Positions 6,650 through 12,881 of a stretch of 15,775 bases of DNA are shown one piece after another (the stretch's first letter is position 1; each line of letters begins with the position of its first letter). The position numbers and the translations under genes are program-made. The stretch is from positions 1 to 15,775 of the forward strand of contig CAQZPH010000005.1 in the NCBI GenBank assembly GCA_948933715.1. Direction: 5' to 3'. Below the pieces are notes generated by a model, which saw only the letters and a list, made by a program, of their open reading frames with translations, did no database searches and was not told the DNA's origin. This DNA is from an uncultured Eubacteriales bacterium (GTDB taxonomy: Bacteria > Bacillota > Clostridia > Oscillospirales > Acutalibacteraceae).

Positions 6650-7000
6650 ATGAAAGCAAGATTACCTAAAGGTTATGGTCAAGGTGGAGCTTCAAATTTA
6701 CAACAGTTAGCCATGAAAGCTCAAAAAATGCAAGAAGAAATGAACACAATAACAGCTGAACTTGAGGAAAAAGAATATGTTGCGTTAGCTCCTGGTGGAA
6801 ATATTAAAGTTACGGTAAATGGAAAACTAGAAGTTAAGAACATAGAAATTGATCCTGAAATAGTTAATAAAGATGATGTTGAAATGCTATCTGACTTAAT
6901 TATAGTTTCAGTTAATGAGGCCATTAAAAACGCAGTTACAGAAAAAAATGAAAAAATGGAGAAAATATCCGGAAATCTTAATATACCGGGGATGTTTTAA
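6650..7000 (+). CDS. ybaB: YbaB/EbfC family nucleoid-associated protein
   Basis: This small 116-residue protein of the YbaB/EbfC family forms dimers that bind DNA and shape the nucleoid; its precise role is still debated. Typical features are a Gly- and Gln-rich N-terminus (GYGQGGASNLQQLAMKAQKM), a long helix (QEEMNTITAELEEKEYVA), the central strand motif GGNIKVTVNGKLEVKNIEIDP, a DVEMLSDLIIVSVNEAIKNA helix and a C-terminal GNLNIPGMF. The length is usual for the family. A GGAGG site lies 7 nt before the ATG. It sits between dnaX (21 nt gap) and recR (3 nt gap), the standard arrangement, so the three genes are very likely one operon. Confidence 0.95.
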   Translation: MKARLPKGYGQGGASNLQQLAMKAQKMQEEMNTITAELEEKEYVALAPGGNIKVTVNGKLEVKNIEIDPEIVNKDDVEMLSDLIIVSVNEAIKNAVTEKNEKMEKISGNLNIPGMF

Positions 7001-7003
7001 ATT

Positions 7004-7606
7004 ATGTCTGAGTATAATGTAATACCGCTTGCAAAGTTAATTGAACAATTTGAAAGATTACCGGGGATCGGTAAAAAAACAGCACAAAGACTTGCATACT
7101 TTGTGTTACAAATGTCTTATGATGAAGCAGAAGATTTTTCTCATGCAGTATTAGAGGCACGCGAGAAAATTAAATATTGTAAGGTTTGTAAAAATTTAAC
7201 TGATCAGGAATTGTGCCCTGTTTGTAGAAATGTGGCTAGAGATAAAACTATAATATGTGTAGTTGAAGATCCAAGAGACGTTATAGCGCTTGAGAGAACT
7301 GGTGAGTTTTCTTCCTCATATCATGTTTTGCATGGGGTAATTTCACCCTTAAATGGCGTTGGTCCAGATCAACTATATATAAAAGAATTGCTAAAAAGGA
7401 TCTCAAGTGAACCAATAAAAGAAGTAATCATGGCGACAAACCCGACTGTTGAAGGAGAGGCTACAGCTATGTATATTTCAAAGCTTTTAAAACCACTTGG
7501 TGTAAAGGTTACAAGATTAGCTTATGGAATCCCTGTCGGTGGAGATCTTGAGTATGCTGATGAGGTAACTTTATCACGGGCTTTAATGGGTCGAAGTGAA
7601 ATATAA
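7004..7606 (+). CDS. recR: Recombination mediator protein RecR
   Basis: RecR works with RecO (and RecF) to load RecA on SSB-coated single-stranded DNA at gaps. The 200 residues match the family along the whole length: a helix-hairpin-helix LPGIGKKTAQRLA (19-31), a four-cysteine zinc finger (Cys59, 62, 71, 74), the Toprim domain beginning ICVVEDPRD (84-92), GVISPLNGVGPD, MATNPTVEGEATAMY, and the C-terminal LAYGIPVGGDLEYADEVTLSRAL. The ATG lies 3 nt after the ybaB stop; the ribosome site is weak (GGGGATG inside the ybaB end), which fits translational coupling. No terminator hairpin is seen between its stop and the next promoter at 7636. Confidence 0.97.
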   Translation: MSEYNVIPLAKLIEQFERLPGIGKKTAQRLAYFVLQMSYDEAEDFSHAVLEAREKIKYCKVCKNLTDQELCPVCRNVARDKTIICVVEDPRDVIALERTGEFSSSYHVLHGVISPLNGVGPDQLYIKELLKRISSEPIKEVIMATNPTVEGEATAMYISKLLKPLGVKVTRLAYGIPVGGDLEYADEVTLSRALMGRSEI

Positions 7607-7635
7607 TTTTTTTAATTTTTGTTTATATTTTACTA

Positions 7636-7664
7636 TTGACATGGGGGTTTTCAAATGATATAAT
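7636..7664 (+). promoter_or_regulatory. Near-perfect sigma-A promoter of smpB-ssrA
   Basis: TTGACA (7636-7641) and TATAAT (7659-7664) are both exact consensus, with a 17-nt spacer and a TGA extended -10 (7656-7658). The predicted start is near 7671. This should be one of the strongest promoters in the window, fitting the abundance of tmRNA. Confidence 0.92.
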
Positions 7665-7712
7665 CTCATTTACAAGGGGATAAACTGCGCGAAAGGGACG
7701 AAACGGCGATAT

Positions 7713-8177
7713 ATGAAAAATGAATCATTTAAAACTATTGCACAAAACAAAAAAGCCTTTCATGACTACTTTATTGAAGATAAAATGGAAGCCGGTATAG
7801 AACTTTTCGGAACAGAAGTTAAATCAGTAAGACTTGGAAAAGTATCTTTAAAAGAAGCATGGTGTTCTATAGTTGATGGAGAACTCTTATTAAACGGCAT
7901 GCATATTTCCCCTTATGAACAGGGCAACCTATTTAATAAGGATCCAATGAGAGTTAAAAAATTGCTTATGCATAAACGTGAAATCATGCGGCTTTTAGGT
8001 CTTATTAAGCAAGATGGGTACACGTTGGTTCCGTTGTCGGTTTATCTTAAGGGTTCATTGGTTAAAGTCTCTGTTGGTCTTTGCAAAGGTAAAAAACTTT
8101 ACGATAAACGCAAAGTAATGGCAGAAAAAGATGCTAAACGTAAAATAGAGCGGACTATAAAAGAATTTAACCGATAA
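7713..8177 (+). CDS. smpB: SsrA-binding protein SmpB
   Basis: SmpB binds the tRNA-like end of tmRNA and places it in the A site of stalled ribosomes, starting trans-translation and tagging of incomplete proteins. The 154 residues match the family: IAQNKKAFHDYFIEDKMEAGI at the N-terminus, then GTEVKSVRLGKVSLKEAWCSI, LLNGMHISPYEQGN, LLMHKREI, GYTLVPLSVYLKGSLVKVSVGLCKGKKLYDKR and a lysine-rich C-terminal tail ending IKEFNR, which forms a helix in the mRNA channel. The ribosome site is poor: AAAGGG at 7692-7697 is 15 nt before the ATG. The protein start nevertheless agrees with the family. The stop lies only 11 nt before the tmRNA, so both are likely made as one transcript and cut apart. Confidence 0.97.
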   Translation: MKNESFKTIAQNKKAFHDYFIEDKMEAGIELFGTEVKSVRLGKVSLKEAWCSIVDGELLLNGMHISPYEQGNLFNKDPMRVKKLLMHKREIMRLLGLIKQDGYTLVPLSVYLKGSLVKVSVGLCKGKKLYDKRKVMAEKDAKRKIERTIKEFNR

Positions 8178-8188
8178 ACTTTTTATAT

Positions 8189-8540
8189 GGGGATGTAACG
8201 GCTTCGACGGGGATTATGAGCCATTGTAAGCGAGTAGCGTTGCGAACACGCTTTAAAAATTCGCCACTTTTAAAAAATAAACGACAACAATCAAGTTGCG
8301 TACGCAGCCTAATTAGGCTGCCGTCTTTGTAGAGATTACTGCGGCTTTACAATAAGACGTCGATTAGCAGTGAACGTGAATTAAACTATGGTTCGAGTTT
8401 AGTCATGAATCAGAACCTACCAAGGTGTTAAGCCTGTTATTGGGCGTAACATTAAGGGAATGTTAATTCAATAACTACACTCGTAGAAAGCAGTGGTAAG
8501 TGGTTTTCGGACAGGGGTTCAATTCCCCTCATCTCCACCA
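8189..8540 (+). ncRNA. ssrA: Transfer-messenger RNA (tmRNA)
   Basis: This is a one-piece tmRNA of 352 nt. The 5' end GGGGATG pairs with CATCTCC near the 3' end, followed by A and an encoded CCA. The 5' block GTAACGGCTTCGACGGGG and the 3' T arm GGGGTTCAATTCCCC are typical. The tag frame ends AAC GAC AAC AAT CAA GTT GCG TAC GCA GCC TAA (8280-8312), giving NDNNQVAYAA. Upstream in frame are ATA (8277), AAA (8274) and TAA (8271), so the resume codon is not the usual GCN or GGN. The stop codon lies in the hairpin AGCCTAATTAGGCT. No terminator is seen right after the 3' end, so 3' processing is likely. Confidence 0.96.
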
Positions 8541-8614
8541 AATAAAATTGAATTTGTAATTTTAAATAGATGGTAAGCTAAAAAAATTTACATATAGATA
8601 GGAGACTAATTATT

Positions 8615-9001
8615 ATGGAAGTTAATAGTGTAGTAGAAAATGTCGTTGTTGTAAATGACGTAATGGGTACAGTTCCATTGCAAAAGAAAAAAAGAAAGGT
8701 ATCTCCTAATGTTGGGTTGGGTCTTAGAAAACATACTGAGAGAATGAAAACAGATCCAGAATACCATAAGATGATGGTTGAAAAATATAAAAATAACAGA
8801 CCCAATGCTATAGCTGTTGATATGCTTGACAAAGATACCTTTGAAATCGTGATGACATTCCCAAAAATTATGGATGGTGCAGCCTGGATACGTGAAAATA
8901 CTAAATATTCTAAAGCTGATTACGCTACAATCAATAAGATTTGTAAAAGGCAAGGAAAAACAGCTTATGGATATAGATGGAGATACACAAAAGATAGATA
9001 A
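8615..9001 (+). CDS. Small basic protein with NUMOD1-like C-terminal DNA-binding motif
   Basis: A 128-residue protein of unknown function with a good ribosome site (AGGAG, 12 nt before ATG). The first 20 residues are rich in Val and Asn. A very basic stretch (QKKKRKVSPN, 23-32) follows, then a charged helical region with KTDPEYHKMMVEKYKNNRP. The last 45 residues contain MDGAAWIRENTKYSKADYA and end TAYGYRWRYTKDR. This pattern (AAxWI, then a helix, then TAYGYRWRY) resembles the NUMOD1 helix-turn-helix module found next to homing endonuclease domains, but here it stands alone without a nuclease. A DNA-binding role is therefore inference. It lies between tmRNA and a terminator and probably shares the smpB-ssrA transcript. 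Confidence 0.8.
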   Translation: MEVNSVVENVVVVNDVMGTVPLQKKKRKVSPNVGLGLRKHTERMKTDPEYHKMMVEKYKNNRPNAIAVDMLDKDTFEIVMTFPKIMDGAAWIRENTKYSKADYATINKICKRQGKTAYGYRWRYTKDR

Positions 9002-9052
9002 CCTTAAATTAATTTTAAGGTTACTGCTTGATCTTGAGCCAAAAGGTTCCTT

Positions 9053-9089
9053 TGCATACCTATACTTTTAAGGTATGCATTCTTTTTTT
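9053..9089 (+). terminator. Rho-independent terminator before ispD
   Basis: The arms TGCATACCT (9053-9061) and AGGTATGCA (9071-9079) pair around a 9-nt loop and lead to TTCTTTTTTT. A second hairpin without a T run (AACCTTAAA at 9000-9008 with TTTAAGGTT at 9014-9022) begins at the last bases of the preceding stop codon. Only 20 nt separate the T tract from the ispD ATG, leaving no room for a full promoter between them. Confidence 0.85.
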
Positions 9090-9109
9090 ATTGAAAGGAA
9101 AATATTCTT

Positions 9110-9805
9110 ATGAATGATCATTTTGTCTCTGCCATAATTGTGGCTGCGGGTAACTCTACTCGCATGGGGAAAGATAAAATATTTTTAAATTTAATTAATA
9201 AACCAGCTATAGCTTACACACTTAAATCTTTTCAAGACTCTAACGTAATAAATGAAATTATAGTTGTGTGTAAAGATGGTGTTAAAAATAAGTTGAAAAA
9301 TATAATAACTCAATATAATATAAGTAAATTTAAATGTTTTGCCACAGGAGGAATCGTGCGTCAAGAATCCGTTTTTTCTGGCATAAAACAGTGCAGCGAA
9401 CAAACTTCGTATTACGCTATTCACGATGCTGCACGTTGTCTTGTTACTATAGATGAGATTAACGATGTTGTCACCGATGCTTTTAACAATAAAGCAAGTT
9501 CTCTTGGTGTTCCGTGTAAAGATACTTTAAAGTTCTTAACTTCTTCAAATTTTGTTAAAGATACTCCCGATCGCAATCTACTATGGTCTATTCAGACTCC
9601 ACAAGTATTTGAAAAAAATTTGTACCTTAAGGCTTTACGTAGTGCTACAGAAAATAAAAAGAATTACACCGATGATTGTCAATTAGTTGAAAACATATCA
9701 GTTCCAGTTCATATTGTTAAGGGTAACTATTCTAATTTAAAATTAACTACACCCGAAGATATTATAATTTTTGAAAGTATATTAAATAAAAGGGGGACCA
9801 AATAA
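9110..9805 (+). CDS. ispD: 2-C-methyl-D-erythritol 4-phosphate cytidylyltransferase
   Basis: IspD joins CTP and MEP to form CDP-ME in the non-mevalonate isoprenoid pathway in the cytoplasm. The 231 residues have the family length and motifs: AIIVAAGNSTRMGKDKIFL for CTP binding (usually GxGxRM), GGIVRQESVFSGI, IHDAARCLV, GVPCKDTLKF, the IQTPQVFEKNL motif, YTDDCQLVE, and the C-terminal VKGNYSNLKLTTPEDI. The nucleotide loop reads NSTRMG rather than the common SGTRMG, still with the key Arg. The ribosome site is AAAGGAAAA, 11 nt before the ATG. Its TAA overlaps the ispF ATG by one base (TAATG), which points to coupled translation of two consecutive-pathway enzymes (IspE, the middle step, is not here). 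Confidence 0.96.
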   Translation: MNDHFVSAIIVAAGNSTRMGKDKIFLNLINKPAIAYTLKSFQDSNVINEIIVVCKDGVKNKLKNIITQYNISKFKCFATGGIVRQESVFSGIKQCSEQTSYYAIHDAARCLVTIDEINDVVTDAFNNKASSLGVPCKDTLKFLTSSNFVKDTPDRNLLWSIQTPQVFEKNLYLKALRSATENKKNYTDDCQLVENISVPVHIVKGNYSNLKLTTPEDIIIFESILNKRGTK

Positions 9806-10272
9806 TGCGAATAGGTCACGGTTATGATGTACATAAATTAGTCAAAGAAAGAAACCTTATTATTGGTGGCTGCAAAATAAATTATCCGCTTGGGCTTCTT
9901 GGCCATTCGGATGCAGATGTATTAGTTCATGCAATTATAGACTCTCTTTTGGGTGCTGCTGCACTTTGTGATATTGGTAACTTGTTTCCTGATAATGATC
10001 CTAACTATAAAGATGCTAATAGTTTAACATTACTTAAAGTGGTTTGTGAAATGATCTATAATGAGGGTTATAGTATATCAAATATTGATTGCACTATAAT
10101 TGCTCAGGAACCAAAACTTACTCATTATATTAAATTTATGCAATCTAACATAGCTAATGCCTGCAATATTAATGAATCGCAAATTAATATTAAAGCTACT
10201 ACCGAAGAACACCTCGGCTTTACCGGTAGCCTTCAAGGGATCTCTGCGCATGCAGTTTGTCTTTTAAATTAA
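9805..10272 (+). CDS. ispF: 2-C-methyl-D-erythritol 2,4-cyclodiphosphate synthase
   Basis: IspF closes CDP-ME 2-phosphate to the cyclic diphosphate MEcPP and releases CMP. The 155 residues match the usual length. The metal site residues Asp8 and His10 (MRIGHGYDVHKL) and His42 (in GHSDADVLVHAI) are all present. Further family motifs are LLGAAALCDIGNLFPDNDP, KDANSL, INIKATTEEHLGFTGSLQGISAHAVCLL at the C-terminus (here quoted as separate blocks: TTEEHLGFTG and GISAHAVCLL). A strong GGGGG ribosome site sits at the end of ispD. No conventional terminator is seen after the stop; the nested repeat at 10302-10426 begins 30 nt later and may block or end transcription. Confidence 0.97.
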   Translation: MRIGHGYDVHKLVKERNLIIGGCKINYPLGLLGHSDADVLVHAIIDSLLGAAALCDIGNLFPDNDPNYKDANSLTLLKVVCEMIYNEGYSISNIDCTIIAQEPKLTHYIKFMQSNIANACNINESQINIKATTEEHLGFTGSLQGISAHAVCLLN

Positions 10273-10301
10273 TTGTTTTTTATAAAAAAGTTTAGCATCT
10301 A

Positions 10302-10426
10302 AAGGGGCGGCACCTCAAAAATTAATTTTTGGCTTGGAGCAATGACACGAAATGGTCATTGCTCCAAGTTGTATCAAGAACACCGATATAAAATAGTGTA
10401 TTTCTTGATACAAGGTGCCGCCCCTT
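10302..10426 (+). repeat. Cloverleaf-like nest of perfect inverted repeats (possible MITE or structured RNA)
   Basis: The outer arms AAGGGGCGGCACCT (10302-10315) and AGGTGCCGCCCCTT (10413-10426) pair over 14 bp. Inside lie three further hairpins in a row: the palindrome AAAAATTAATTTTT (10317-10330), a 14-bp stem CTTGGAGCAATGAC/GTCATTGCTCCAAG (10333-10346 with 10355-10368, 8-nt loop), and a 10-bp stem GTATCAAGAA/TTCTTGATAC (10371-10380 with 10402-10411). Nearly every base outside the loops is paired. There is no coding frame. The outer arms are GC-rich in an AT-rich spacer. No T tract of terminator type follows on the plus strand. It could be a nonautonomous mobile element, a structured RNA, or a transcription barrier after ispF. 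Confidence 0.85.
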
Positions 10427-10498
10427 AATTAGTTTTCTCACAAAACAAATTATTATTGCATACAATGGTACCATCACAAAAAGGTAGGAGTGAGACTC

Positions 10499-10729
10499 TT
10501 GAACAAACCTTTACTTATTGTAAGTTCCATAACCTATGCAATGAAAGGTCAAGAAATCCTAAAAAGGCAGGGAATCAAAGCAACAGTTAGGCGCGTTCCT
10601 AAAAGTCAAGTTCTTTCAGGTTGCGGTTACGGCCTTTTAGTAACATGTAATCCCGATAAAGCTGAAGATATCCTTTCAAAGTTTCAAATAAAAGTTCTCG
10701 GGAGAATGGATTCGGAGGATGCACAATGA
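10499..10729 (+). CDS. DUF3343 protein, putative sulfur/selenium carrier
   Basis: This 76-residue protein matches the DUF3343 family, described as putative Se/S carrier-like proteins on the basis of gene neighbourhood. It shows the N-terminal LLIVSSITYAMKGQEILKRQG, TVRRVP and the family cysteine motif SGCGYGL, followed by VTCNPDKAEDIL. The single Cys in GCGYGL would be the thiol carrier. The start codon is most likely TTG at 10499, because AGGAG (10486-10490) is 8 nt before it; a GTG at 10490 overlaps that ribosome site. Its stop overlaps the desulfurase start (ATGA), so the two are translationally coupled. That fits a donor-carrier pair in which the desulfurase loads persulfide or selenide onto the carrier; this is inference. 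Confidence 0.87.
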   Translation: MNKPLLIVSSITYAMKGQEILKRQGIKATVRRVPKSQVLSGCGYGLLVTCNPDKAEDILSKFQIKVLGRMDSEDAQ

Positions 10730-11868
10730 TATATTTAGACAATGCTGCAACCTCATATCCAAAACCACAATTAGTATCAATGGCAATAATGAATGCCATA
10801 AAAAAATTTGGTGCTAACCCTGGTAGGAGTGGCCATAAAATGTCTATAGATTCTGCATTCGAAATATACGAATGCAGGAAAGATATTGCTGATTTTTTTA
10901 GTGCTCCAGGCCCTGAATGCGTTATGTTCACTTTAAACTGTACTCACGCTATAAATATGGTTTTAAAAGGGCTTTTAAAACCAGGAGATCACGTTGTTAT
11001 TTCTTCTCTTGAACACAATGCTGTAACTCGTCCCTTAAAAGCACTTGAACATCAAGGAATAACTTTTAATGAAGCAAAGGTATATCCTGGTGATAATGAA
11101 TCCACATTATCGTCATTTAGAAATGCAATAAATTCTAAAACTGCACTTATAGCTTGTACGCATGCATCAAACGTATGGGGAATCCGTTTACCAATATCTC
11201 GAATTTGTGCACTAGCACACGAATATGGAATCCCCATGTTAGTAGACGCAGCACAAAGTGCCGGTCATATTCCCATAGATTTATCCGAAACTCATATAGA
11301 CTATCTATGTTTAGCGGGCCATAAGGGTCTTTATGGCCCTATGGGTACAGGTGTTTTAATAACATCTTTAGGTGATACTCTCTCAACAATAATTGAAGGT
11401 GGTACTGGTACAAATTCTGAAAGTTACTTACAAACTGAAGTTACACCTGAAAAGTTTGAAAGCGGTACTCCTAACGTTATAGGTATATCTGGTCTTCATG
11501 CGGGGATAAAATTTTTAAAAACAAAAAAAGTTTCAAACATTGCCCGACATGAGCATCAAATTATAAATTATTTATATGAAAATTTAGTTGATATAAAACA
11601 CGTAGAACTATATATGGGAAAGCCTGTTCCCGAACATTTTGTTCCTTTGTTATCTTTTAATATTTCTGGTTTATCAAGTGAAAACGTAGCTGCCATTCTT
11701 AATGATCGTGGCATTTATGTTCGTCCAGGATTACACTGTGCACCATCAGCTCATAGATTTTGCAATACACTCGATCGCGGTGCTGTTAGAATTTGCCCAT
11801 CTGCTTTTACAAAAAAACAAGATATTGATTTTCTTTTAAATTGTCTAAAAAAAATACACATTAAATAA
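10726..11868 (+). CDS. Class-V aminotransferase, cysteine desulfurase family (EF2568-like)
   Basis: This PLP enzyme is expected to take sulfur from cysteine (or selenium from selenocysteine), leaving alanine and an enzyme-bound persulfide. The 380 residues begin MIYLDNAATSYPKP, then NPGRSGH, EHNAVTRP, THASNVWG, VDAAQSAGHIPIDL, and the PLP lysine Lys200 in GHKGL. EGGTGTNSE, ESGTPNVIG and RPGLHCAPSAH with the catalytic Cys338 follow. The form with NPGRSGH and its pairing with DUF3343 resembles the group seen in selenium-dependent molybdenum hydroxylase clusters, as in Enterococcus faecalis EF2568. No selD or hydroxylase genes are visible here. It differs from the IscS and SufS housekeeping forms, and no Fe-S scaffold gene is adjacent. 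The start overlaps the upstream stop by 4 nt. Confidence 0.92.
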   Translation: MIYLDNAATSYPKPQLVSMAIMNAIKKFGANPGRSGHKMSIDSAFEIYECRKDIADFFSAPGPECVMFTLNCTHAINMVLKGLLKPGDHVVISSLEHNAVTRPLKALEHQGITFNEAKVYPGDNESTLSSFRNAINSKTALIACTHASNVWGIRLPISRICALAHEYGIPMLVDAAQSAGHIPIDLSETHIDYLCLAGHKGLYGPMGTGVLITSLGDTLSTIIEGGTGTNSESYLQTEVTPEKFESGTPNVIGISGLHAGIKFLKTKKVSNIARHEHQIINYLYENLVDIKHVELYMGKPVPEHFVPLLSFNISGLSSENVAAILNDRGIYVRPGLHCAPSAHRFCNTLDRGAVRICPSAFTKKQDIDFLLNCLKKIHIK

Positions 11869-11878
11869 CATAAAAATG

Positions 11879-11906
11879 TTGCATAACTAAATAAATATGA
11901 TAAAAT
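11879..11906 (+). promoter_or_regulatory. Possible promoter of cdaA-cdaR
   Basis: TTGCAT (11879-11884) and TAAAAT (11901-11906) are 16 nt apart with a TGA extended -10 before the latter. It lies about 100 nt before the cdaA ATG. No terminator hairpin is seen between the desulfurase gene and this site, so read-through is also possible. Confidence 0.5.
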
Positions 11907-12005
11907 TAAAGTATAGTAATTAATAAATTTTGATTCAGCATAAAAATATCGTAAAAAAGCAATTAATTTTAAAACAGAGAGTTTATTCTCAGAAAGAAGA
12001 AAATC

Positions 12006-12881
12006 ATGGATTTTATAACAAATAATTTTAATGCTTTTATCACATTGATGAAAACCTTTACAATGTCTGATTTTCTCGATATTTCTATTATGTCTTTTAT
12101 TATATATAACTTTATAAAACTAATACGAGAAACCAGAGCGAGCCAGCTTGTTAAGGGTATAATCATCTTAATCATTGCTTATATTTTTTCATGTCAATTT
12201 AACTTTCGAATGTTAAGTTATCTACTTAATAAATTTTTTGAGTTTGGTATAATCGCTTTATTAGTAGTTTTTCAACCAGAACTAAGAAGAGCGCTTGAGC
12301 AAATAGGCCGAAGCAAAATAAGTAGATATTGGTCTTCTAGTCCTCTTTACAGATATGACCTAGCGTCACATAAATTAACTCAAAAATGCATCAGTACCGT
12401 AGTAGATGCTATACTTTTATTGCAACGTACTAAAACTGGAGCTCTTATTGTCTTTGAGAGGCAAACAAAGCTTGGAGATATCGTTAATACCGGTACCATT
12501 TTGCGTGCACGACCTTCAGTCTCGATTATTGGTAATATCTTTTTTAATAAAGCTCCGCTGCACGATGGTGCAATGATTATACGCGGTGCAACTATTTATG
12601 CCGCTGGTTGCATATTACCTTTAACTAAAAATGAAGATATCAACCCCGATATAGGCACAAGACATCGTGCTGCCCTTGGAATAAGCGAAGACTCGGATGC
12701 TATTGCTGTTGTTGTTTCTGAAGAAAATGGAACTATATCTGTAGCAATAAACGGTAATTTAACACGAAATTATAATAAAGATCAACTGATTGACCTTTTA
12801 GAAAAAAATATACTTTTTGAGACAGATGAACCAAAAGTTAAAAATCAAATTATAGGTTCTATAATGAGGAAGAAAAAATGA
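12006..12881 (+). CDS. cdaA: Membrane diadenylate cyclase CdaA (c-di-AMP synthase)
   Basis: CdaA joins two ATP to make cyclic di-AMP, the signal that controls potassium and osmolyte uptake and cell-wall balance in Firmicutes. The 291-residue protein has three N-terminal membrane segments (about 21-39, 48-64, 70-90), then FQPELRRALEQIGR leading into the DAC catalytic domain. That domain carries KTGALIVFER, the HDGAMII motif (His186, Asp187, Gly188, Ala189) and the GTRHRAALG motif (Arg219, His220, Arg221), both needed for activity. The ribosome site is weak (AAAGAAG before the ATG). The gene overlaps cdaR by 4 nt (ATGA), the usual arrangement. No glmM is seen next to them in the window. Confidence 0.97.
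   Translation: MDFITNNFNAFITLMKTFTMSDFLDISIMSFIIYNFIKLIRETRASQLVKGIIILIIAYIFSCQFNFRMLSYLLNKFFEFGIIALLVVFQPELRRALEQIGRSKISRYWSSSPLYRYDLASHKLTQKCISTVVDAILLLQRTKTGALIVFERQTKLGDIVNTGTILRARPSVSIIGNIFFNKAPLHDGAMIIRGATIYAAGCILPLTKNEDINPDIGTRHRAALGISEDSDAIAVVVSEENGTISVAINGNLTRNYNKDQLIDLLEKNILFETDEPKVKNQIIGSIMRKKK

Noticed and set aside
8678..8703. KKKRKV in the small protein resembles a eukaryotic nuclear localisation signal
   Set aside because: The context is bacterial; a lysine/arginine-rich patch in a probable DNA-binding protein explains it.
8578..8953. Minus-strand open frames opposite the NUMOD1-like gene
   Set aside because: They lie antisense to a gene with a good AGGAG site and a recognisable C-terminal motif; they look like shadows of AT-rich coding DNA.
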